DNA of 64,000 nt from Calvatia gigantea. Taxonomy: Eukaryota; Basidiomycota; Agaricomycetes; Agaricales; Lycoperdaceae. The notes under the pieces were generated by a model, which ran no database searches, was not told the origin of the DNA, and saw only the letters and a program-made list of their open reading frames with translations. This document shows positions 32,334 to 43,869 of this stretch, in pieces. A program made the position numbers and the translations under genes. Each line of letters starts with the position of its first letter. Positions within the stretch are counted from its first letter, which is position 1. The stretch spans positions 868,001 through 932,000 of the forward strand of contig JACAAK010000005.1 in NCBI GenBank assembly GCA_025093985.1, read 5' to 3'.

Positions 32334-33460
32334 TCAACTAAGGAATAATTCCTTGAGGAGGCGAACGGTATCAGTGGGACTGTTGACGGTATGTCCGATC
32401 GTGCGAGGGTCGGCGAAGATCTCATAGTCGTTTCCTCCCTGATACACAATTATCAGATACGACAAGCTGTGGACCAATAAACTGCCTGACCGGATATGTC
32501 TTGTCCCCAAAGAAATGAATTTCATCAAATCCCTCATCCTCGACCCTGCGGAGTGCGTATCTCTTATCCCAACCGTCGGGGAAGACGTCGAAAGAGATTT
32601 GGCCACCAATTGAATACGTCAACCCATAGTCGGGGAACTTCTCTTTGAGGACTTGGATGAATTTTGCCCGGTAGCCGTTTTGCTAGGATCAATGAATGAG
32701 AAGATATGTCATAAGATCCCATGGGACAATTGTTTGCACCTTGTCAAGGCGTTCGAACTCATGGCGTTCTTCGATTCTGTAGGCTCCCTTGATCATTAAG
32801 CCTGCTTATGAGACAGGAAGGACTAACGTTGCGTTACGGCCGATCGGACTAATATTGATCATTCCCCTTCGAAATTCGACAAAGGTTCCGCTAAAGGATG
32901 TCGGGGTACTTAAATACCCACATAATGATTCGTATGTGGGGTTGCTCACCGTTTGATTGGAATGTCCAGGTCAGCGATATAATGAAGGATAAAGTTCACC
33001 AGGGGCTTGTAGCGGTCCTCGCCAATAAAGTTGATAAATGACTCTGAAGGAAGTGCCTGCCCCTGTTTAAATGCCGTAAGCCCGTTTTCTGCAAATGCAT
33101 AATCGAAATCACGGATGGCTACGATTCGAAACGGCAGAGGCACAAGAAGTCAGGTTCAGGTCCGCCGAGAACAGGGCGACGAGGACGAACCGCTGTTCCC
33201 GTCGACTTCGAGTTGTTCTGCTATCTTAACAAGGTCGGAGCCGCCGACAAACCCAATGACAACTTTCTTGCGAAGTTCGCGGAGGGTCTCAAGCGTCTCT
33301 TTGGATGCAGCCTATACGACGCGAAGGTCAAAATTCTGGGCGCCTTCAAGCCTTTGGAAGGGATGAGGAGGATGCATACCTGGCGCGCAGGTGTAAGTGG
33401 GCCATCTACATCAAAGAGGCAGAGAACGTTCTGTGGCCTATCCGAAAAGCTCTTGGACAT
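32334..33460 (-). CDS. SEC53: Phosphomannomutase
   Basis: Converts mannose-6-phosphate to mannose-1-phosphate for GDP-mannose, needed in N-glycosylation and GPI anchors (cytosol). The start [20 protein letters not shown] is conserved. After an intron: [19 protein letters not shown], then [30 protein letters not shown], and a C-terminal [18 protein letters not shown]. These are the HAD-fold landmarks of eukaryotic PMMs. One oddity is that the first HAD motif reads DVDGP rather than DVDGT; the codon is CCA on the reverse strand near 33397. The two catalytic Asp residues are kept. It is divergent with VMS1 (279 bp between starts). Confidence 0.93.
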
Positions 33461-33739
33461 TATTCTGGATAGTCTAGGAGGCTGAGCGCGGGTTTAAATA
33501 TCTTCTGAACACGTAGGGGCACGTATAGAAACACGTCGGTATCAGTTTCATGGAGTTGTCAGTAACTGATCATGGCTGCTTTTAGCAACAGCGGGGATCG
33601 CCGAACGGGTGCGCTATCGAGTCAAGATTGTTCATGCATCATACATCACAGACTCACATTGACTGCGGCTTTGCTCGTTTATATATCTTCAGATCTCAGA
33701 CACGGACACATTGGCAACAAAAAAAGTCGAAGAGACGCG

Positions 33740-36043
33740 ATGCAAGCACAATCTGCGCACCACATCTATAACCTTCCGCGGGAACTCTTGGATACCCTAA
33801 CCCTACGGACCTTGTCTTCAAACCAACCACCATCAAAGTCTGCCCCTCCCAGTGTCAGTGTCGTTGAGGATGGCAAGCAAGCCCAGGACGTGTCTGGAGC
33901 CAGCATCGGCTCTCGGACGTGTAATATCTGTCTAGGCGTCACTTTTTTGGACGTGGATGAGCAAAGAGTGCATTTCCGTTCGGACTGGCATCGGTATAAT
34001 GTCAAAACAAGACTCAATGGCGGACAGGCTGTCTCTGAGGAGACATTTAGTCAGCTTGTCGAGGGTTCGTTTTAGTTATCAAATGGCCATGCAAACCACG
34101 TCTAATAATTTCATGTTTTTTTTTAGGTTTGGAGGATTCGCTGTCAGGTTCAGCATCCTCGTCATCTGAGGATGAATCCTCTGGAGATGGAACATCCGAT
34201 GCAGTCAACACTCTCATCAACAAAACCAAGCGCCTCAATGCCCGCCTAGCTTCCGTTTCTGACGAGCAAGAAGAAAACCGGAAACAAGTACCACAATCTC
34301 CGCTCGTTTGGTTCCACTCTTCCTTGCACCAGACTCAGCTCGGGGTTTACAAGACCATATTTCCTACGTATATAGGATCAGACGACTACCTGAACGAAGT
34401 GAAGGAGATGCAAAAGGGTGGACCAGAGGGAAAGACGTGGGCCATGTTCATGGTCGCAGGCGGCCACTTTGCTGGCGCGATTGTGAAAGTGGCCAAGTCG
34501 GATACGGAGAGGGAGGAGGAAGCAGAAGAGGGCACTGCGAGTACGGCCGGGAGAAAGAAGAAACAGAAAAAGCCCAAGCCCGAGACGGAGGTATTGAGGC
34601 ATAAGACCTTCCATCGCTATACAAGTAAGCTCGTTTCTTGCACACTTGTCTAATCGCAATGCGCTGATCTGGAATCTGCTTAGCGCGTAGAAAACAGGGT
34701 GGTTCGCAATCCGTGAACGATAATGCTAAGGGGCCCGCGAAAAGTGCTGGTGCCCAACTACGTCGGTATGGTGAACAAGCACTGCGGGATGTGCGTATCA
34801 CCCTTTGGTTCTTCTATTTCTGAGATCTCATATTAACTTTGTCTACAGGACATCCATAATCTACTCCTTGAGTGGGCAGATGATATCGACGCCTGCGAAC
34901 GGATATGGATCCGAGCCAGTGTATCCAACCGACGCATATTCCTCGACTTCGATGGACCAATAGTGAAGGGCGATCCGCGGCTCAGAACGTTCCCCTTCCC
35001 AACGCGACGACCTGTAAGTTTCAATTCACAAATTCATCGGATCTCATTCTAACTTTCCTCTTCAGACGCAATCAGAACTTGCGCGCTGCCTCCTGGAACT
35101 CACTCGACCCAAAGTATCTCACTTAACTGAAGAAGAGCTTCAAGCACAGGACGAAGCTTATCTCGCCTCCATCAAACCCAAACCACCCAAACCCACTCCC
35201 GCACCCCCATCTCAACCCACCGCGGCACCCGCACCGAGGCCGAAACTCACGAAAGGAGAAGAAGCGCTTAAAGATAAATGGCTCCGCACTCTGGATATGA
35301 TTTCCCGAAACCGGCTTGATGCGCTCAACTCATTTTGGGATAAAGAATCGGCTACGCTCGGTGGCGTGAATGCGCTGATACCGGATTATGCGCGCGCGGA
35401 TGCGGATGGACCCATACGGAGAGCCGGAACGCTTTTGCAGGCTGCCGTTACCGAGGGGAGCGAGGATATCACGAAATGGTTGCTGGAGGAAAAGGACGCT
35501 GATCCGACGATCCCTGTACCTTTATCATTGCTCCATGAAGACGCGAAAGACCCGGTGGAGGACGGACAGCTGGAGGAAGATGAAGAGGAACAATTACCCT
35601 TGAAGCCCGGTTCCAAGCGAGTTGCGTATGACCTAGCCAGGACCAAAGCTATCCGCGACATCTTCCGCCGATGTACCGCTACATATCCCGATAAATGGGA
35701 CTGGTTCGGAGCGGCCAGGGTACCAAGTGGCCTGAGCAAAGAGATGGAAGAGGAGCGAGATGAGAAGAAGAAAGTTCGGCGGAAGGGACTGAAGGAAAAG
35801 TTGAAGGAGCGAGAGAGGGAGATGGCTGCGAAGAAAGCGGCTGCCGGTGTGGTAGAACCTGAACCAGAGCCTGTGCCACAACCGAAACAAGAGAACCCGA
35901 CAGGCCCAAGGAAGTTGGGTGGCGCCACTGGAACTGCTGAAGCCATTGCCGGATTGACGCCAGAGATGAGAGCCCGGGTGGAGAGAGAACGCCGCGCTCG
36001 GGCTGCGGAGGCAAGGCTCAAAGCACTCAGGAAATCTCCTTGA
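33740..36043 (+). CDS. VMS1: Vms1/ANKZF1-type peptidyl-tRNA hydrolase of ribosome quality control
   Basis: Releases nascent chains from stalled 60S ribosomes and links to Cdc48. The start chosen at 33740 (MQAQSAHHIYNLPRELLDTL) gives the family's N-terminal helix; an upstream Met at 33572 would extend it into promoter sequence. Order of parts: zinc finger CNICLGVTFLDVDEQRVHFR..H; VLRF1 domain with WAMFMVAGGHFAGAIV and KTFHRYTTRRKQGGSQS, carrying the catalytic-loop Gln of GGSQ; ankyrin-like region (GTLLQAAVTEGSEDITKWLL, YDLARTKAIRDIFRR); a charged coiled coil; and a C-terminal VIM-like helix, RERRARAAEARLKALR, which binds Cdc48/p97. All expected elements are present. Confidence 0.94.
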
Positions 36044-36289
36044 TTTATTATTTCCTTATATGACAACTCCGAAGAGGCGTTCCGGCATTCGAACATCGGA
36101 GTTTAACATGAAAAGATATTTCCGGATTTGTGTCTCTGTCTCTTGCCATGGACATGAAGATAAATATAATAGTTAGAAATGTTGTAGAGGTAGCTGCTAG
36201 AAGTTTGGGAAAGCCATATCCCTTGAAAAGCCTACCATGAACTGGGTTGAGTGACCTTATGCTCGGGGGGTTACACTGTGACTGGTGTG

Positions 36290-37580
36290 TCACATATACC
36301 TCCTTTTAACACTCCTTATCATCTACATTGCAAATTTTGGCCTTACTGGCCCTGACTCCTTAGCGGATTCCGACTTCCATCATATACTGGATAGCCTAGA
36401 GGGGCCCTCTTATTGCTGCGAGCTTTGCAAATGGCACAGACACATCCCACAACTAGTTCTTCTGGTTTGGAAGGTGCAACAACTTTGTCTCATTTTATTA
36501 TGAGTGCAGAGTGTGTTGTAGAGCTTGCAAAAAATGCTATCAACCCAGTAAAGTGTGAATGGGGTATTGGAACTAAGGCAGAGTGCAATATCATGTTGGG
36601 TTCTTGGAGACTCTTAAGAAAGGTTAATGTGTTTTCTATTAATGAGTCAATGACATTTACACTAGCTTGCCTACCTCCATAGCACCTACACATGATCCAT
36701 TCCCATCCTAGTCAGGTAGATTTCATCTTTTATCTTGCTGGGAAACTGCCTTTGACTTTTCCAGGATGGGTTCTCATGTTATCTTCCTCGGTGCAACCAC
36801 CAATTGCACCTTAACCACCTGGATTTTACCAATCACCTTGACTCTGCACATTTATCCAGGTTAATGTTTCAGTGTCCCATTCCAGGTAAGCTCCATAGGT
36901 TCATTATTCTATGGTTTAGCTGGTCAGACCTGATGCAATGAAAATAGGATGTGAAATATCTCTGTTAAGAGGGACAGAATCCCTTCTTGAGCACTATGAA
37001 GAATGCCACAAGGATATGGATGGAGAAGACTTTTACTGTCCCCCATCAAGTTTTGCCATGTGGGAACCTGTCTTCTCACCCTACATGGTAGCCAATGGAT
37101 TGGCCATTGACCAGGTGGTGCCCACTTTGTCTCATGTGGGGAATTTGGGTTTAGGAACTGCCTTGATTGGCAATGTAGCTCCAAAAAGGTCCCAAAGGTT
37201 AGATGATTGGATACAAGGGAGTATAGATGAATGGCTGCCCAGCCAAGCTATATCCCAGGAAGGTGCCTTTACTCCAAGCCAAGGGACACATCCTATGGTC
37301 AGGAGGAAGAGGACAAGAGCCAAGCAGCTGGAAAAGGTAAAGCTAAGGGTGGGTGAGGAGGAAGAGGAAGAGGGGCTCCCAAAAGTTATTTTGGATGATC
37401 TAGTGATGGGGTTTGGTGGGGACAGTGCTGATGCTCTGGACCAACATAATAATGACCCTAGTCAACAAAACTGTCAGTGCAACAGCAGTTGGCTGGAAGT
37501 CACAGTGGGAACAAGGCTGCAATCTCTGGACCATGAAAAGAGGGAAATCAGGTTAGGTAAGAAGAGCCAATGAAGGTGTA
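36290..37580 (+). mobile_element. CpG-poor transposon-like island with a degraded coding frame
   Basis: From about 36.47 to 37.57 kb I see essentially no CpG, in sharp contrast to the flanking genes. The composition matches that of the Tc1 element at 2.7-4.8 kb. Two open stretches, 36413-36682 and 36938-37573, look like parts of one protein. No transposase catalytic motif, terminal repeats or target duplication were found, so the class is unknown and the limits are approximate. Confidence 0.5.
36938..37573 (+). CDS. Unrecognised ORF in the CpG-poor island
   Basis: A 211-codon frame. Near its start it has a C2H2-like spacing (GCEISLLRGTESLLEHYEECH). The middle is hydrophobic/neutral (EPVFSPYMVANGLAIDQVV), followed by a basic patch (MVRRKRTRAKQLEK) and a Glu run. 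The finger-like start and basic patch would suit a DNA-binding protein of a transposon, but I cannot name a family. It may be a fragment whose start lies further upstream in 36413-36682. Confidence 0.35.
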   Translation: MKIGCEISLLRGTESLLEHYEECHKDMDGEDFYCPPSSFAMWEPVFSPYMVANGLAIDQVVPTLSHVGNLGLGTALIGNVAPKRSQRLDDWIQGSIDEWLPSQAISQEGAFTPSQGTHPMVRRKRTRAKQLEKVKLRVGEEEEEEGLPKVILDDLVMGFGGDSADALDQHNNDPSQQNCQCNSSWLEVTVGTRLQSLDHEKREIRLGKKSQ

Positions 37581-38602
37581 ATATTCGGGCGATGGCACCA
37601 ACAGCTTTTGATGGATTTATCATGTCCTAAACCTCTGATAACTGATATGAACAGTGATCAGGACAAGGTTGGGAACCCCGGGATGGCTCAAGTGCCAAAA
37701 AGCATACTTTTTGATGTTTTGGCACAGAAGGTGGAAAAAATGGAGAGAACGGGGGTGATTGACAGGTCTTTAATGTGAATTTCTTGCTAATGCTGTTGTA
37801 TTTGAATGCTTAAATACCCTACGATATAATTTAATTATTGCAGAGCTCTTAATTATATAGATAAACCACAAAGTTGCCAGTGAGCACACCGATTGGACGT
37901 CTTTTAGGAAAGGCATGAGGTATTCACAGAGTTGGCTTCACGGGCACCTGATATAGGTCGCCTTTTCGGTGATAAGATCTCGGGAACTCGGCGGTTAGGG
38001 TGGCTGACATCACTCATATTGCCTACGAGGTCCCTGTAGGCAAAAGAATCCCGTCCTGCCCTTGACTTGGCATTGCGGACCCTTGTGTGGCCCTTGATCG
38101 CGCAATAAAGGAGGCGTTAGCAGCTCGTGTTCTATACCTGGGCCCACTGGGTCACCGGGTTGAGCTGTTGAGGCCCCTCTATCGCGAATCCTAGTTTTCC
38201 GGAATCGCGAGGTGACCAGAACACTGCGAGCCCTCGGGCCTCAGGTTTATCTGAATGGTTTTGTACGATACACCCAGGGTGGTGAGGTTTTCTTCTGAAT
38301 TCATATCGGTATCCATGCTCTGTATTTTGCTGGAATGTTTTCCGCTGTGATATTGGCAGCCCCTGGTGAGCACTATTTGACTTCGGGAATGGAAGGTACA
38401 CAGCGATGTAACGGAATCCAATGCGGAATCTATCAATATCTCCAGGTCACATGATCGACTCGAAATTTCTGAATTGAATTCAGATCTGGACAAACTTGGT
38501 GTCTTGAAGGTATTGACGCAGCACGCCCTTCGGAATCTGACCTATTGAACCTAGGGCCTTGATACTGTGAGGACCCAGCACTATTTTGTAACCGCTACCT
38601 TA
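37581..38602. other. Intergenic, no gene seen
   Basis: About 1 kb between the CpG-poor island and BFR2. A 100-codon reverse-strand frame at 38191-38493 has no recognisable motif. The end nearest 38602 should hold the BFR2 promoter. Confidence 0.45.
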
Positions 38603-40569
38603 ATGGCCACAGGACGTAAGAATGTGTTTTCGCATCAGAACCAATTCTAACTCGACCGATTTCTTAGGAATCTCTCTGGCGAAACAGCTCGCTCAGCTAG
38701 ACCAACCTGCGCCCATAGGTACACATATTTTTCCTACTACCTTCAGCGTGTTTCAATTTACCAAAATACAGATTTTGATCCTGAGGATTTGACTGTTCAT
38801 GAACGGGAATCTAATAATGAAGGTCATATCGCGTCTTCAGGTGCTCGGGAGCATTACTTTGAGGTTGGGTACGTTAAGATTTCATTCAGGAGGGAGCCGA
38901 ATGTTGACTTGTCTCCGTTCCGCCGATCTTGAACATTTACATTGTGATTTAGGCCCAGCTCATTACGAAAACTACACGACAGTATTGCGGACCCAAAGTA
39001 TGAAGGTGTGAAGACGAGCAGGAATATGTTGATGCAGATTTCGGATATCGATGGGGAGGAGGATTCAGGAAGCGATGACAAGGATGTCGAAGGAAGCACA
39101 AGCACGGTGGACGAAGATGAAGAGGACGGTGACGATGAAGAGCTGCGGGCAAATGAAGATTGGGATGACGATGATGTGCCTTCAGAAGGCGGAGAAGAAG
39201 AAGGCGAAGGAGATGAAGATGAAGAAGGAGATGATGAGCAGAGCACGGAGGAGAAGCTACAGGAAGGATTCAAGAGCCTCACCTTCTTTAGGGAAGGCAC
39301 AGGAAGAAACTGCAGTAACCGACGATCTTCAGAGCACGTTGCAGAAGACTAGAGGGGAAGACCTTAAGAAGGGAAAGGCCGTTATGAGACAACTAGTAAG
39401 TAGCTTTTGCGTCGTTGAGTTTCCTCCGTGCTGAGGATACTTCCTAGAGTGTCTGGGACTGCCTTCTTGATGCTAGAATATGCATACAGAAGACTACCGC
39501 GACGGTTAACAAGGTCGTTTCGGTGCGTATCATCCTGTCCGAGGCTGTGAATCCATGTCAAGTGATTTTGCAGTCGACTTCACGGACACTATTAGAATCG
39601 CCGGATTGTGAGGGGGATCTACAAAAATATCTCGAAGAGTCGATTCTCCTAACAGAGGACCTCTTCGATTTGCAAGAAGTATGTTCATTGCGAAAATTGC
39701 TCACATTTTAACCTTACATCCTCTCTCCAGACTATTCTCACCATGAACGAGGTCGCAACACCGCCGCCTCGCAAAAAACGGAGAATCCAAGAAGATGACG
39801 ACGTCAAAACGTATGCTACGTATTTCACTGAAGCAAGCATTGGTACAGCAAACCTCGAACAAGCGTAAGCTGCGATCTAACCCCTATTTCACCATTGGTT
39901 GACGTCTATTAGCCTTCATCCTTGGCTTGTACAGGCGCTCTCAAAATGGTCCGCCAAAATCCAAGCTGTGGCACCCTCGGCCTTACTTCCATCAAACCGC
40001 AACGCTTTCTCCAAAAATTCGCAGCCAGTCAAATCTGTCACCCAACTGGTTGACGAGGCGTTATTAGACCACCCCCGGCTCTTAGCGAAAACTCGATTAC
40101 TACGCGGGAAAGTGAAAACCGAAAATGGAGATGGAAGAGAAGAAGACTTTGAAGTGTTCGATGACACTGACTTTTACCAGCAATTGCTGAGGGATGTTAT
40201 TGAGTCTCGAGGCGATGGGACCGGTGCTGCGGAAGATTGGGTGGCACTTCAGCGAGAGAAGAAGGCTAAGAAGAAGGTGGATACGAAAGCGAGTAAGGGA
40301 AGGAAATTACGGTATGATTTGTTCCTATAAAATTATGTGATAATCCGCTGATACGTGACGACAGATATGAGGTTCACGAAAAGCTCCAGAACTTTATGGT
40401 TCCTGTGCCAGTCGTTGGTGCGTGGCATGAGGAACAGATTGATGAACTGTTCGCGTCGCTACTTGGTAAAGGGTTTGAGGATTCTGTCAGTGGAGCTGAT
40501 GATTTGGAACCTGAAAAGTCAGCAGAAATTGAAGAGGCCATTAGAGTTGGATTTCGGGTGTTTGGGTAG
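38603..40569 (+). CDS. BFR2: Bfr2/AATF-type ribosome biogenesis factor (one frame break)
   Basis: A nucleolar factor for 40S pre-rRNA processing. A tiny first exon, ATGGCCACAGGAC, splices to give [20 protein letters not shown], followed by [34 protein letters not shown], a long acidic region, [37 protein letters not shown] and the C-terminal TRAUB domain ending [19 protein letters not shown] and [10 protein letters not shown]. The acidic exon and the DLQSTLQ part are in different frames. Removing one base of the T run at 39287-39289 joins them, and no intron fits well. A sequencing insertion is more likely than a real mutation, since everything downstream is conserved. Confidence 0.9.
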
Positions 40570-40869
40570 ACATGTTGATTGAGCTGTGTAAATGCCACGT
40601 AACTAAATTTATATAGGTTGTGAAGATTCACGTGGGGATCAGGGGCGGAACTGCCACTGTGGTGGAACAAAGCCAAATATGAAGCTATACTTATGTGAAG
40701 CGAACAGCCAGCTCCAACATCTTCTTCGTTGTTGCAACCGTTGTACACGATCGTTTCTTGAAGAACAGCGGAACCCTAGCGGCCTGGCTCAACAACGTCA
40801 GCGGAGACCTGTTGCGCAGTCAGGGTTTAATTACTACACCAGACAACCCTCACTTTGAGACAGTCGCCC

Positions 40870-43044
40870 ATGGATACTTTCGAAGACGAAAATCCCTTCG
40901 ATGATGCAAGCCATCTGCCCTCAGAAGAGTCGTCGACTTCACAGGCCGCTCTGTACGAGCACCCTTCCAACCAGCTTTCCCCCACATCTCCCAAGTCCCA
41001 TCCCCGCCCTTTACCCTCGCCTGGAGCCCAGAAGTCACCACAAACCAGCTACAAGACCGACTTCTGTTGTGGTACGGATAGGGTGTTGCATTGGGGGGAC
41101 GACGTGGAGATTCTGGTACGTCATGCATTCATGGTCAACATCATTAGGAGTGCCTTGCTTAGTTGCTGCTCCAGATAACGGACGCGCAGAAGACATCCGT
41201 CAACTCCAGTTCACCGTATATTGTCTATGTAATCAGGACCGGTGTATGTGCTCCTTTTGTGTGTTCAAGATAGGACATTATTGATTCAGGATCTAGAATG
41301 CGGAAGCACGACATCGCTATTCAGAATTTGAGTCATTAAGGCAGAACATGGTGAAATTGTACCCAACGTTGATCATACCGCCCATTCCGTCGAAGAATAC
41401 GATCGGAGATTATGCCGTCAAGCAGGCTAAAGCCAAAGAGGACGCCGCGATGATTGCACGACGGAAGCGGATGTTACAAACTTTTTTGAACCGGATTGCG
41501 CGTCACCCTATATTGTCCAATGAACATGTGTTTCATCGTTTCCTAGACGGAGAGGTATCATGGGTATGTGCGGCGATCATCTTGCGCAGCTTTGCAACTC
41601 ATGGAAACAGACGGAGGTTCTGAATTCACCACCCCTTACATTCTTACCGAAGAACATCCTCAAGGCCCCCTCGCATAATCCAACGGATCAGAATGCTTCC
41701 CCTGCCTACAGCGTTCTTCCCAATCCCTCCGCAGCCCACCCTCTGCGCAGCCCTGACCAACGGTTTCTCGACTCTGAGGCATTTACTCACAAGTTTGCTA
41801 ACCATCTAAGCGGCCCCATGGAAAAGGTCACCCGGAGAGTTATCAAACGCTGGACAGGTATTCGAGATCTCCGGCAAGTGAAATGAAGTGTTCTGATTGT
41901 TCAATAGACTACGCCCAGGATCATGCTGATTTGGGTGCCGCGCTGAACGGATTCAGTCTTAATGAATCAGGGGCTTTGTCCGCTGCTATTGAGAAAACTG
42001 GACAAGCTGCGGACGCCACATACATGTCTACCACGAAACTAGTGAGTCTGTTGAATTTTTGCTAGCTGAAATGATGGTTGAACTCGCAATGGCAGCTTCA
42101 AGAATCGGAACAAAACTGGGCGGAACCCTTGCATGAGTACGCTCAGTTCGCGTCTATCATCAAGAAGTTGCTGGCATATCGACACCAAAAACATGTACAG
42201 TATGAGATGACACAAGATGCGCTTTCTAACAAACGCGATGCATTAGAAGAGCTGGAGAAGAGCGAAAGGGAAGCAAGTCGTCTGGAAGAGGCGCTTGGTC
42301 GAGGGAAGGTAACTGCACCGGCGAAGCAACAGGGCCACCAGCAAGCAGCCTCTGGTCCACCCAACCCGGAGAACATGGGAGAGGAAGAGGCCAATGAAAC
42401 CTAACGAGGACTATGGACAGGCGAACTCCTGGCCAGCGGCGTTGCCGGCTCACCCAGGGCCTAATCCTGCCCGGCGGAAGTCAAAGACCCCAGGAATGGG
42501 TCTCTTGAATGCACTCAGTTACACCCTGCACGGTATGATGGACGTGGACCCGGAAACTGCACGTCGCAATGGTATCACGAAGACCAGGGAGAACATTTCG
42601 CAAGTACGTGACCACATTTGGTTCTATTATAACTTGACTTAAGTTGTATCGGCCCCAGTTGGAGGACGCCATTCATTTATCAGCACAGGACCTGAAGTAC
42701 TCAAGTTCCACGATCCAGGCCGACCTTGACAGGTTCCAGAGGCAGAAAGTAGCAGATCTCCGAGAAATGGCAATCGACCTTGCGCGCAGCCACCGTGATT
42801 GGTGTAAAAAGGTCCTTGTGCTCCCCACCTCGTGATATGTACGTGACACTGACTTGTTATTTTGGGCAGAATCTGGAAGCTTGGGAAGAGGCGAAAAAGG
42901 AGATCGACTCTATCCCGGATCATCCGAATAAATTGCCCCCGTGCACCAGCGAGTGGAAACCCGACCGGATCGAACGACGCGACCTCCGCGACCCCCACAG
43001 AGGCAAATCGGAGAGATTCGGTAGCTACCGTCAATGGTCGTTAG
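40870..43044 (+). CDS. SNX41: Sorting nexin of the Snx41/Atg20 type (PX-BAR), likely frame break near the end
   Basis: Binds PI3P on endosomes and works in retrograde sorting and selective autophagy. The start MDTFEDENPFDD is followed by a PX domain: RHRYSEFESLRQNMVKLYP, then IPPIPSKNTIGDYAVKQAK and RRKRMLQTFLNRIARHPIL. The BAR region contains MGLLNALSYTLHGMMDVDPE and SSTIQADLDRFQRQKVADLR, both strong Snx41/Atg20 signatures. An intron at 42309-42420 with branch-like CCTAACG removes an in-frame stop. After NKLPP the current frame runs to 43202 without conserved sequence. Dropping one C from the run 42936-42940 instead gives a Ser/Thr/Ala-rich tail ending DSVATVNGR at 43044, which looks more natural. 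Confidence 0.88.
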
Positions 43045-43202
43045 CTCACCCTCCCCTGATTAGTATACATCTTTCTATCCTGTTTTTCCGTGCAGCTTTT
43101 GCCTCTTACGATCCAATCCTCTCTCCTGTAATTGTATGTTATCCCTGGTGGCTCTTGCCGTCGGCGGAGTTGGGCCGGAGAAGCAGAAGCACCCTTTGCT
43201 GA

Positions 43203-43869
43203 ACAACTCAAGCTTCGAAATTACGAGCGTGCGGGATGTCACGCCGAAGGACTCGTACCTAGCAGACTATTCAATAGCTGGTCGTGAAGGTTCAAACAAA
43301 TTTATGCTTATGGGGAAACGGTTACACCACACCCATGAATACGGGCAGAGATACCAGAAAGATAAACACGCGGACAGATGCGAATTACGTTCACTAGCAC
43401 GTTCATACCTCCAACCCTGCCGTGAAAACCCTGAGGCAAGTATACTAATTGCGTGCGTCAAGGAGGCGATAATCTTTGCTATTGGGACCTGAAACCAGTC
43501 GATTATACTTCGGATTTGGGGGCGTTTGACCCCTTCGCCAGCCATATTCGTGATCGTCTGGGTGACCGAACTCCAGGCATCTTAACTTTCTTATCTGCGA
43601 TTGGCGATTGCATTTTTGTCTCATGTACCCACCGAAGTTCCACCGAGGATCCGTGGTGCACCCACAGCACAATGTGTAGAACTTGAACCAGATCAGTTAA
43701 CTGTGACTAAGGACTAAGTGTTCATTACATCCCTCGGCTTCCCACCATCCCCTTGGCACAAGGCAGTCGACAACGTTGCCCAAGACACTGTCCTTTGGTC
43801 CCTATAATTGATCGGCCGCGAGAAATCAGTGGCATCTGTAACACCAGCTGTTGGGGCAAAGTCACAGTC
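43203..43869. other. Intergenic, no gene seen
   Basis: An open stretch at 43136-43492 has no recognisable motif and overlaps the SNX41 3' end. Nothing else is supported before the kinase-like gene. Confidence 0.4.

Noticed and set aside
35386..36096. 236-codon reverse-strand frame
   Set aside because: It is antisense to the conserved VMS1 C-terminal exon, whose frame is clearly the real one.
38191..38493. 100-codon reverse-strand frame upstream of BFR2
   Set aside because: It has no recognisable domain, no clear splice partners and average composition; chance is the simpler explanation.
43136..43492. 118-codon forward frame after SNX41
   Set aside because: It has no motif, overlaps the SNX41 end and 3' region, and has no supported neighbour or splice context.
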